A stretch of 55,863 nucleotides of DNA from the NCBI GenBank assembly GCA_015062055.1, contig SUVK01000009.1:1-55863 (forward strand). The letters are read 5' to 3'. The notes beneath the pieces are model-generated. The model was given only the letters and a program-made list of their open reading frames with translations, was not told the origin of the DNA and did no database searches. Below, one piece after another: positions 24,906-32,658 of this stretch (its first letter is position 1; each line of letters starts with the position of its first letter). The translations under genes and the position numbers were made by a program. The stretch comes from Akkermansiaceae bacterium (GTDB lineage Bacteria > Verrucomicrobiota > Verrucomicrobiia > Verrucomicrobiales > Akkermansiaceae).

Positions 24906-27900
24906 GGTATAACGGCAAGCCAGGTAATAATTTCAACATCGTCCACACCACGGGCCGTGCGACCACGCCCCAGCAGTGGTTTACCCGCAGCAAAGGCGCT
25001 GCGGCCTATACTTGCTTTTTCCTCACCCATCAACTCGCGCACGGCTGCAGAAAGCAGCTTGGTGTAGCGTGCCATATCTGCACCGTTTTTGGTGATTTGA
25101 GCAAAGCTCGCTCGGCAGGATTCGCTCTCCTCTCGTGAGCCATGGGTGACAGATTGCAGGAGGTCGAGCATGTCTCGCACATTGCGGAAATGCGGGCACA
25201 CGGTGCCGTCCTCCGCCACGTAGAGGAGGTAATAGGGCGCATAGGGATAGGCTTTGTCTGCCTGAAGCTTAGCGTGGGATTTGAGCAGAAAAAACGCCCC
25301 TGCAGCAACCCCGACCGATGCCGCAGCAACGGCTCCGAGGTAAGATGGCCATTTGTCGGGGCGATGGGCGGGCGATGCCAGACAAAAGTTTTGCAGGTCG
25401 CTGCGGTGTTGTTGGAAATTCAGGTTGGTGATAGAGGCATCTGCAGCGACATCCTCTAGGTTAATCACCTCATCTTTAAGGCGCAGGAGTTGACGGGAAC
25501 GGAACTCGATGTCTTGCCGGGCTTCTTTACTGAGTAAGTTGTCATCGCCTGTGGCAGAAGTGGAGAGGAGGTCCATTTTTGCCTTAACGCGTTGCTCTAG
25601 GTTGATATACTCGTTTAGCTCTGCCATGGGCCACATGTTGACCATTTGAATGCAGGTGTTAGTGCTGCCGATACGGTCTATACGCCCGAAACGCTGGATG
25701 ATGCGAACCGGATTCCAATGAATGTCCGCATTTATCAGGAAGTCGCAATCTTGCAGGTTTTGGCCCTCCGATACACAATCTGTAGCAATGAGTACATCAA
25801 TTTGTTGCCCCCCGGTGCGGGAAAGGTCAAACTTTTTAGCGCGTGGAGAAAAGGCCGAGAGCAGGGAGTCTTGATTGGTACGGATATTTGCAAGGGTGCA
25901 GCGGTTGCGTTTGGCGCCGCTTACCATGGCGGTGTGCACCCCGTGTTCTTGTAGCAGCCAGGGGGAGAGCTTTTCAAACAAGTAAAGAGCGCTATCTGCA
26001 AAGGCGGTAAAGATAATGACTTTTTTGTTGCCGGGATTGAGCGGCTGCGTCATTTTACGGTGAATGATGTCTTTTAATTGCTTGAGTTTAGAATCCTGCG
26101 TTTTTCGTACAAGGTCTATATGCTTTTGCAATTCTTTGAGATAGAAAAGGTCTTCCTCCAAATCGTGGCGCAGGCGGTGGCTGTCTAAATCTTGCAGTGA
26201 TACCTTGATTTTTGCAGAACCGAGCAGCAAGTCGTCTTCATCGTCGAGGTCTTCATCAGATAAATCGTTATCCCATTCTACATGCTGCGCGTTGTGGAGC
26301 AGGTAAAGCTGGGCCTGTGTCGCGGCTATTTGTTTGCCCAAGGTGATGGCGTAGGCCTCTACCGAGCTTTCCATGCGCTTGAGGAGGTTGACGGTCATGA
26401 GCGCGGAAAGACTCTTTTCTCGGTCAATTTGAGAGAACTCCAGGTTAGCGCCGATTTGCTGGTTATATTTTTGCAGGTAGGCTTCCTTGCGGTGCTCGAG
26501 CACATAATAGAGGGGCCTGTAGACCGCCATGTGGAGCTTTTGCAGGGTTTTACTGATGGCCTGCACAGGCAAGAACCCGTTGTCCCCGCTATCGGGGTAA
26601 AGGTTGATGGGGGGGAGTCGTTTGGGGAACATTGCAACGGCGGAGCTGCTGTTGTAATGCGCCTCGATATGCTTACGGGAGCGCGCGATGGTGAGGAGGT
26701 CTAACAGGTGAATATAATCTTGCCCCAAGACATGTAAAAGAGAGGTCTGTACACGCTCCGCCTCGGGGGTCTTTGCCCATTCCGCAAACTTTTTTTGCGC
26801 TTGGCGAGCGGTTTCGGTAATGCTTTCAATACCGTAGGGGGTGAGGTGCTCATCCTTGCCGCCGGCAATGAGGTTGATTTGATTGCGTAAATCTGTAACG
26901 CGGTTATTGACGGGGGTGGCAGTGAGTAAAAGAATTTTAGTTTTGGCGCCTCGATTGATGACTTGCTCGAGCAAACGCCGGTAACGAGAACCTTTGTTGC
27001 GGAAGTTGTGCGACTCGTCGATGACGATGAGGTCAAAATGCTCCCACCGAAAGTGAGATAGGTCGATATCCCCGCTTTTTCCGCTTGTTCGGTTAATGTC
27101 GGTGTGGTTGAGCAGGTCGTAATGGAACGGATCATCCGCAAAGGGATTTCGATTGTCGTTGAGGGTAAATAAGGCCCAGTTGTCGCGCAAACGTTTGGGT
27201 GCAAGCACCAGTACTTTATCGCCTTTGCGGGCAAAGTATTTGATAACGGCAAGCGCCTCGTACGTTTTACCGAGACCTACGCTATCTGCCAGGATGCAGC
27301 CGTTGTATTTGAGTATTTTGTTGATGACGCCTTTAACTCCGTCCTTTTGGAAGTTGAAGAGCGCTTGCCATATCGCTGTATCTGTATAACCGGGTGGGGT
27401 GTTTAAGTAATCTTCTTGCACCTCGGTATCGGGCACAAAGATTTGGCAGGCCCGCATATATACCCATTCTGCCGGGTGCGTAGTGGCCAAAAACTCCAGC
27501 TGATTTTGCAACTTATCGCTGGTCTTGAGTTGCTCTGAATGTTGCCATGCTGCGTAGAAGCGTGAGTATTGTCGCTCTGCCTGTTCGTTGGTCATAGCCT
27601 CTGCCTCTTCAAAGAGCCCACCGTGAGGCGTGGCTCCTACGCCTTCTGCCGATAACATAGCAGGCACAAATCGACCGGTGACATCGTTGCCCTGTTGAAA
27701 GAGAATAAACTCGCGCCCGTTTTGCAGTGGGGCAAATTTAATGTCGACCAGCCCGCTCCGTAACCATTTCAAGCATTGCTGTGCCCAACGTTGTACTTGC
27801 AGGGTATTGAGAAACTTGTGCTCCTTGTCGGCGCTGAGTAGACTCCATTTTTCTATGGTGCTGTCGCTGAGTATTATTTGCCACTCTGATTTGAGATAAC

Positions 27901-28012
27901 TCTTGGGTATCTCGCTGAATCCCTTGAGGGTAAACGCTGCCGCTACGGCTGAAATGCTCTTCGGCGGTGGCTCATAGATGGGGATAAAGGTGTGTAGTGA
28001 GTTGGTTTGCAT
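24902..28012 (-). CDS. SNF2-type helicase of the restriction cassette
   Basis: A 1036-aa superfamily 2 DNA translocase with both RecA lobes: Walker A ADSVGLGKT (about 240-248), Walker B VIDESHNFRNKG, motif III LLTATPVNN, and in lobe 2 IATDCVSEGQNLQ and motif VI IQRFGRIDRIGS. A charged insertion (DDLDDEDDLLL near 600) and long helices separate the lobes. Many helicases of this group carry an N-terminal phospholipase D nuclease, but I see no HxK(x4)D motif in the first 220 residues. It heads the four-gene cassette, with a promoter at 28094-28066 and a leader of about 47 bases whose GCGCGCG at each end could pair over the start codon. It is divergent from the recombinase gene. Confidence 0.88.
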   Translation of the reverse strand: MQTNSLHTFIPIYEPPPKSISAVAAAFTLKGFSEIPKSYLKSEWQIILSDSTIEKWSLLSADKEHKFLNTLQVQRWAQQCLKWLRSGLVDIKFAPLQNGREFILFQQGNDVTGRFVPAMLSAEGVGATPHGGLFEEAEAMTNEQAERQYSRFYAAWQHSEQLKTSDKLQNQLEFLATTHPAEWVYMRACQIFVPDTEVQEDYLNTPPGYTDTAIWQALFNFQKDGVKGVINKILKYNGCILADSVGLGKTYEALAVIKYFARKGDKVLVLAPKRLRDNWALFTLNDNRNPFADDPFHYDLLNHTDINRTSGKSGDIDLSHFRWEHFDLIVIDESHNFRNKGSRYRRLLEQVINRGAKTKILLLTATPVNNRVTDLRNQINLIAGGKDEHLTPYGIESITETARQAQKKFAEWAKTPEAERVQTSLLHVLGQDYIHLLDLLTIARSRKHIEAHYNSSSAVAMFPKRLPPINLYPDSGDNGFLPVQAISKTLQKLHMAVYRPLYYVLEHRKEAYLQKYNQQIGANLEFSQIDREKSLSALMTVNLLKRMESSVEAYAITLGKQIAATQAQLYLLHNAQHVEWDNDLSDEDLDDEDDLLLGSAKIKVSLQDLDSHRLRHDLEEDLFYLKELQKHIDLVRKTQDSKLKQLKDIIHRKMTQPLNPGNKKVIIFTAFADSALYLFEKLSPWLLQEHGVHTAMVSGAKRNRCTLANIRTNQDSLLSAFSPRAKKFDLSRTGGQQIDVLIATDCVSEGQNLQDCDFLINADIHWNPVRIIQRFGRIDRIGSTNTCIQMVNMWPMAELNEYINLEQRVKAKMDLLSTSATGDDNLLSKEARQDIEFRSRQLLRLKDEVINLEDVAADASITNLNFQQHRSDLQNFCLASPAHRPDKWPSYLGAVAAASVGVAAGAFFLLKSHAKLQADKAYPYAPYYLLYVAEDGTVCPHFRNVRDMLDLLQSVTHGSREESESCRASFAQITKNGADMARYTKLLSAAVRELMGEEKASIGRSAFAAGKPLLGRGRTARGVDDVEIITWLAVIP

Positions 28013-28065
28013 GGCGCGCGATTCCCTATTCTGTTTACGCCGAGCTGTTCCCGCGCGCGTAGGCG

Positions 28066-28094
28066 ATTTTATCAGCTTTTTGAATGCTGGTCAA
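28066..28094 (-). promoter_or_regulatory. Promoter of the helicase-DUF4391-mod-res cassette
   Basis: Minus strand: -35 TTGACC (28094-28089), 17-base spacer, -10 TAAAAT (28071-28066). The -35 box lies two bases from the shared palindrome at 28097. Confidence 0.65.
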
Positions 28095-28096
28095 GA

Positions 28097-28114
28097 TAAA
28101 AATACCTATTTTTA
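28097..28114. promoter_or_regulatory. Shared palindromic operator candidate between divergent promoters
   Basis: TAAAAATA-CC-TATTTTTA is a perfect 8-2-8 inverted repeat lying between the -35 boxes of the minus-strand cassette (2 bases away) and the plus-strand recombinase (4 bases away). A protein bound here would touch both promoters. Confidence 0.6.
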
Positions 28115-28118
28115 CCCT

Positions 28119-28145
28119 TTGACATGCAGCAACTCAATCTATAAT
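28119..28145 (+). promoter_or_regulatory. Promoter of the recombinase gene
   Basis: Consensus -35 TTGACA (28119-28124) and consensus -10 TATAAT (28140-28145), but with a short 15-base spacer, which may make it dependent on an activator or on DNA twist. Confidence 0.55.
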
Positions 28146-28150
28146 GATAA

Positions 28151-28213
28151 ATGAACGAAATCAACCATACCATGGCATCGTCTTGCACTTTCCGCGCGGA
28201 GAAAAGCTCCTAG
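28151..28213 (+). CDS. Possible 20-codon leader peptide before the recombinase
   Basis: A short frame begins with ATG 5 bases after the -10 box and ends in TAG at 28213; it would encode MNEINHTMASSCTFRAEKSS. The position fits the short-leader habit of this genome, and the stop lies 56 bases before the recombinase ATG. It could be chance: no homologue or regulatory motif is evident. Confidence 0.25.
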   Translation: MNEINHTMASSCTFRAEKSS

Positions 28214-28269
28214 TCGCTTATAGATAGAGCATTTCGATTTGGCTATGGTTTCAAAAAGCACACGAATAT

Positions 28270-29294
28270 ATGAAAACGAAGATACAAAGAAAAAAGATAG
28301 CGATAGGTCGCGAAGAAGTGGCAGCCCTGACGATATTGAAAAAGTGCGGGGTAAATGTATTGGAAGCAGCGCAGGTAGCCAGCGCAGTGATTGCGAGGTT
28401 GCGACAAAATGGCTGTGTCGGGGATTACAGTTTGGCTTGTGCCGCGGTGGTGGATGAGGGACTGAAGGTAATGGCTACACGGGAGAAGACGGTGCCATTT
28501 GAGGAAGCCGTGCGTATGAGTTTGGCAGCGAGGGCAGATAGGCGGCCGACGACACTGCGGGATTTGTGCGGCATTTTACGTCGAGAATGCTGCGCGTGGA
28601 GGGGGTAAAGGAGATGCCTGTGCGGGCGATGACCGCAGATGATTGCCGAGAATTGTTGCAGCGTGCGTTTGGGGGGAGTGCTCACAGTTACCGAAAAGGC
28701 AGGGCGATATTGCATAGCATATTGGCATTCTCGAAGCGCCGCGGTTGGTGTGATGCGAACGCGGTGGATGATATTGAGTCGCCCAAAGTCAAGGAACAGG
28801 AAATAGTGCCGTTGACGCTTAAACAAGTAGAGAAGCTGGAGCATGCTGCTGCAGAGCAACCGCATACTGACATGCGGTTGTCCTTGCATTTGCTGACTTA
28901 TTGCGGGTTACGACCGGCCGAGGTTGCCAGACTAAGCCCGCAAGATATACGATGGGAGGATAAAGAAGTGGTGGTGCGCCCGGTGGTGAGCAAAACCGGC
29001 GGTGGCCGAGTGGTGCCTTTGCGCTGTATGAGTAAGTTGCGCGGGGTGCGGCGTGTTATACCGCGTAATTGGCAGAACCGTTGGCGAGCCTTGCGCCGTG
29101 CGGCGGGTATGCGCTGCTGGCAAGCTGATGCCTTGCGCCATACTTTTGCCACTTACCATGCAGTTTGTTTCAAAAATTGGCCGGAGTTGCAGCTGGAAAT
29201 GGGGCACAGTAGCCCCAATTTGCTGCGCACTCGCTATGTAAACACCCTGCGTGTTTCCAAACGCGATGCCTCCGCCTTTTTTGGTATGCACTGA
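28270..29294 (+). pseudogene. Tyrosine recombinase/integrase, frameshifted
   Basis: An Akkermansia-type tyrosine recombinase split into two overlapping frames: 28270-28608 (N-terminal part) and 28566-29294 (rest of the core-binding domain and the catalytic domain). Removing one TG from the TGTG at 28565-28568 would restore one frame reading DLRHFTSRML, which fits the family, so a 2-base duplication is the likely lesion. The catalytic set is otherwise present: Arg in CGLRPAEVARL, Lys in SKTGGGR, Arg in DALRHTFATYH (first box II His is Asp), His in MGHSS and Tyr in LRTRYVN. The catalytic half could still be made from GTG 28566 or an internal ATG. It may have mobilised the neighbouring island or inverted a nearby surface-gene promoter. 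Confidence 0.75.
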
Positions 29295-29306
29295 AGTTGA
29301 AAATTA

Positions 29307-29335
29307 CCGACTGTTTCCAATTAGGGAACAGTCGG
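29307..29335 (+). terminator. Hairpin after the recombinase gene
   Basis: A 12-bp stem (29307-29318 with 29324-29335, one G-T pair) and a 5-base loop, 12 bases after the stop codon. Only a weak T-tail follows. The remaining stretch to 29608 shows no gene that I can support. Confidence 0.6.
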
Positions 29336-29608
29336 CGATTCATGGTAGGTGTGAGATAGATTTGAAATTATTTATTTGTTCGTTTTGCCGGGCGAGAATA
29401 GTCGCACCCCGGTGCGTCGGGCAGTAAAATCCCGGGGAAGATGTGTTCTGATTGTCCGCTTTTCTGCATAATGGCACCGGGGATGATTGGGGCTTTACAT
29501 GGCGGTGTGCTTTGAAATAAGAAAGGTTCATTGGGGTGGTACAAATGTCCATTCCATTTATCTATAATGGCGCCTGATTTTAAGAAAACAGTTTAAGCCC
29601 CCTTTTTC

Positions 29609-29637
29609 TTGTGCAAAGTATCGTGAGCGTGTATAAT
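29609..29637 (+). promoter_or_regulatory. Promoter of the IS3 remnant
   Basis: -35 TTGTGC (29609-29614), 17-base spacer, consensus -10 TATAAT (29632-29637); ATG at 29655. Confidence 0.5.
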
Positions 29638-29654
29638 CCAACCAACACACAAAC

Positions 29655-29948
29655 ATGCAAAACGAAAAAATACACAAGAGAGGTCGCAACGCCGCCGAGT
29701 TCAAGGAAAAGGTAGCATTGGAAGCTCTCACAGGCGCCAAGACGCACGCACAGATAGCGTCAGAGTACGGTATCAGCCCTGATTTAGTAAAGGACTGGAA
29801 AAAGCAGGCAAAGGAGATGCTTGGCGAATGTTTGCACCGAGGCGGGCGAAAGAGCGAAAGTCTTGTATGCTGCCCGGAAGATGTATGCTACGTATTGACT
29901 TGTTGTATGTCAAGCATAATAGGTGCCCTAGCGAATTTCGCTTGTTGA
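29655..29948 (+). pseudogene. IS3-family transposase OrfA remnant
   Basis: The first 60 residues are a clear IS3/IS150 OrfA helix-turn-helix protein (AEFKEKVALEALTG, then AQIASEYGISPDLVKDWKKQ). After about residue 62 the reading frame loses similarity. An alternative frame to about 30000 reads LLSCGSWYY, reminiscent of the start of OrfB (C.LLG.SRSSYYY), so the element seems to have suffered a frameshift and large 3-prime deletion. No DDE catalytic domain remains. Terminal inverted repeats were not found. Its end abuts the DUF6056-like gene. Confidence 0.7.
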
Positions 29949-29964
29949 GTTGCGGTAGTTGGTA

Positions 29965-31659
29965 TTATTTCGAACATCTTTGTTCTTCAATGTTAAAATA
30001 TACTTCCTGCGGTTGAGTTTTTTCGTTGTAATGAATGATGAGTTTACCTGTCGGCGCTTGCATGTCCCAAGTGGCAAAATATTTGCCATGCATGGTAAAG
30101 AGGTTAATAATGGTATGGCGACGGCCGGGTTTGTGCAGATTTTTGATAAATTGCGGTAGATATTTGTCCAAAGAGGATGTAGACCCGAAAGCGTCTACGA
30201 GGATTTCTGATTTTTTGGGCTTTTCTTTAAGACAGTATATAACATGGTTCTCATTCGTCACTACCCATTCGTCGGGGGTCATCTTTTGCATGGCTTGAGA
30301 ATGTTCCTCCATAATTTGATATATACGGGGAGAGAGAACCGAAAATTCTCCCGTATTGAAATATAGTGCGGCGAAATGATTCTGATTCTCATTGGGGAAC
30401 ATGCAATAGGAGTCTACATACCGGTGAGATATTTGCTCAGAAATCGGTAAATCCCGAATGGTTTTTTCTCCTATTTTGGCGCATGATTCTATATACTTCA
30501 TGCGGTGTGCAAATATGCTCACTGTTGCATAGGCATTTATACATGGAATACTGCATAATAGCACTGTGGATGTCAGTATAATTAAATTCGAATATCTGGG
30601 AAGTAGCAATAATTTGCTGAGGAACGCAACACAAAACGCCAGATAACTTAAGAAACAAAATCCGAAGAGTACTCTGCCGTAGGTGAGACCGGTGGGTAAT
30701 ATCATACACACATTACAAAGAGCGCCGAATAAAAAACAAAGAGCAAGTATATCTGTTGTAGTCTGTTTCTTGTTTAATACCTTACGAATCAAGTAAACGC
30801 TTGTTATTATGAATAGGACAACACAGACTTGAATCCCCCAATCGCAACTTGTGCTAAAGATTCCTTTTATAATTTTATAAACAGAGACCAAGCATTTGAA
30901 GCAAAGTGCTTGTATGCCGGGATCCCCTTGAACACCTACCGTTTGTAGCCTTTGAAAAGTTCCCGGTGCCAATATGTTCGATAATACGCCTACGAAAAAG
31001 AGTAGGAGTGCAATAATGTGTAGCTTGTTTTTTTTCTTCGTCAGAATACTGTATAACACCAAGGATACAAATACGCCCATTACCAGACCTTCGTGAGTGT
31101 TGCCTGCCGGTATGGCAAGAAATAAGGCTGTTATGTTCAGGGGTCGGTATTGAGACAATAAGCATACCGTAAAGGCTATTACCATACCGGCTGCCCATAT
31201 ATAGTTGAAACTACCGGTCAACCAGAAAACGGTGGCCCCGGGTTGGGGCATGATACACCATAAAGTTAATAAAATAAGCAACCATATATGCAGGTGTATC
31301 TTTTTTGTGCTCAATAGGCAAATGAGTGTGGACAATCCGGCGTAATGGATAACGTTGAGAATGTTAAATACAGCCTTATCCATCGAGAGCATGAGTTGTG
31401 CTAAAAAATGAACGATGTATCGACCATTACACTCCATATAGTGGCGGGCTTGAGATACAAAAATATCGTGTATGCCCTCGAGCCTAGTTGTTTCGCCGTA
31501 TATGAATGAGTAGTTGAAATCGTCTGTCACATAGGGGTATATGCAGTTGATGCGGTATAGAAAAGCAAGAATAAGAATGATGAGTCCACCCCATATGTAG
31601 TTGTATATATTGAAATGTAAGCCTTTTTTTTGCTCATCAACTTTGTAGTTATTGTCCAT
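29965..31659 (-). CDS. DUF6056-like polytopic membrane protein (surface glycan locus)
   Basis: A 564-aa integral membrane protein with about ten to twelve hydrophobic segments between residues 20 and 420 and a hydrophilic C-terminal part. The early YVTDDFNYSF motif (about 49-58) and a large N-proximal extracytoplasmic loop are typical of DUF6056 and resemble lipid-linked-sugar glycosyltransferases (GT-C fold). I infer a role in adding a sugar to a surface polymer; no catalytic activity can be assigned. It starts 3 bases after the GtrB-type gene ends, so the two form one unit. Base composition is AT-richer than neighbouring housekeeping genes. An IS remnant lies just past its stop codon and may have trimmed its 3-prime end. 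Confidence 0.7.
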   Translation of the reverse strand: MDNNYKVDEQKKGLHFNIYNYIWGGLIILILAFLYRINCIYPYVTDDFNYSFIYGETTRLEGIHDIFVSQARHYMECNGRYIVHFLAQLMLSMDKAVFNILNVIHYAGLSTLICLLSTKKIHLHIWLLILLTLWCIMPQPGATVFWLTGSFNYIWAAGMVIAFTVCLLSQYRPLNITALFLAIPAGNTHEGLVMGVFVSLVLYSILTKKKNKLHIIALLLFFVGVLSNILAPGTFQRLQTVGVQGDPGIQALCFKCLVSVYKIIKGIFSTSCDWGIQVCVVLFIITSVYLIRKVLNKKQTTTDILALCFLFGALCNVCMILPTGLTYGRVLFGFCFLSYLAFCVAFLSKLLLLPRYSNLIILTSTVLLCSIPCINAYATVSIFAHRMKYIESCAKIGEKTIRDLPISEQISHRYVDSYCMFPNENQNHFAALYFNTGEFSVLSPRIYQIMEEHSQAMQKMTPDEWVVTNENHVIYCLKEKPKKSEILVDAFGSTSSLDKYLPQFIKNLHKPGRRHTIINLFTMHGKYFATWDMQAPTGKLIIHYNEKTQPQEVYFNIEEQRCSK

Positions 31660-31662
31660 ATC

Positions 31663-32572
31663 TTATGCTTTTGGATTTATATTTTCACTATGATTGTTTT
31701 TATTCACTATGTAATGGGGGCGTTTTTTAATTTCGGTATACATTTTAGCAATGTATTGACCGATAATTCCCAAACAGAAAAGTTGCACACCACTCAGCAA
31801 GAGAATAATACATGTCATTGAGGTCCATCCGTATGCCGAATTGTGGTACATCATTTGCCGTATATATGCCCTCGATAGAGTATTTAAACAATCCCCAGAA
31901 GGACCATTTCGTTTCTCCTGCAACTTTTTCTACGTTTTCAAACTCAATCCATTTCGTTTTAAAACCAATCCATTCGTAGAGCCCTTTAGAGAATCGATTT
32001 ACTTCGGGCAATGACAAAAGAGCCTCTACCGCTTGTCGGGAAAGTAATTTGAAATCTCGGGCGCCATCTACCAATTTTATAGATGAGATTCTGTTGATGA
32101 TTTTGTAAAAGGCACGAGCAAAAAAAGAGCGGATAGGGGGTTCTCCTTTTCGGGTTGACCTACGTGTGCCGACACAGTCATACCCTTCTTCTTGAACGGA
32201 GCGCAGCATTTCGGGCAGTAAATGCGGGGGGGCTTGCAAGTCGGCATCCATGACGGCAACCCAGTCTCCCTTGGCTTCTCTAAGCCCTGCCAAAATAGCG
32301 CTTTCTTTCCCGAAGTTTCTGGAAAAGGAGATGTAGCGCACAAACGAACACTCGCTGCATATCTTCTGCATTGTCTCGAGCGTGTCGTCTTTGCTGCCGT
32401 CGTTGATGAGTACTACCTCGATGTTAATCTCGGGTAGTAACGGGCGTATCTTCTGAATCTCTTCAATAAAATAAGGCAACGCTAAGGCTTCATTGTAGCA
32501 GGGAACCGCCAATGATAGCAGCTTTTCTTTCTTCGGTGTCATGAAGTTTTCTGTGTCAGAAGATGCTTCCAT
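31663..32572 (-). pseudogene. GtrB-type family 2 glycosyltransferase with internal deletion and frameshift
   Basis: The first part (from ATG 32572, MEASSDTENF) is a complete GT-A domain of the polyprenyl-phosphate glucose/mannose transferase group: LAVPCYNEALALP, INDGSKDDT, MDADLQAPP (the metal-binding DxD) and KWSFWGLFKYSIEGI. The frame then runs into unrelated sequence and stops at 31745. The expected C-terminal membrane hairpin resumes in another frame (31870-31663) as GWTSMTCIILLLSGVQLF and IGQYIAKMYTEIKKRPHYIV. About 32 residues with the first membrane helix are missing at the junction. A soluble truncated enzyme might still be made, but I call it disrupted. The frame is open upstream to 32626, overlapping a terminator, so that start is unlikely. 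Confidence 0.8.
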
Positions 32573-32601
32573 GTTTAATATGAGAGTAATGTGTACTAAT
32601 G

Positions 32602-32646
32602 AAAAAGCCCCCCCCGTTATAAACAAAGTAGGGGGGGGAGGTTTTT
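32602..32646 (-). terminator. Intrinsic terminator of the CysJ-like reductase gene
   Basis: C8 (32608-32615) pairs with G8 (32631-32638) around a 15-base loop; on the minus strand the stem is followed by TTTTT. It lies 13 bases after the reductase stop codon. Confidence 0.85.
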
Positions 32647-32658
32647 CGTTGTGTGAAG

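Noticed and set aside
28270..28608. Programmed minus-one frameshift in the recombinase
   Set aside because: No slippery X XXY YYZ heptamer at the transition, and a simple TG duplication explains the frame change better. Kept as a possibility only.
29340..29552. 70-codon open frame on the minus strand
   Set aside because: No promoter, homologue or composition support; probably chance in the stretch between recombinase and IS remnant.
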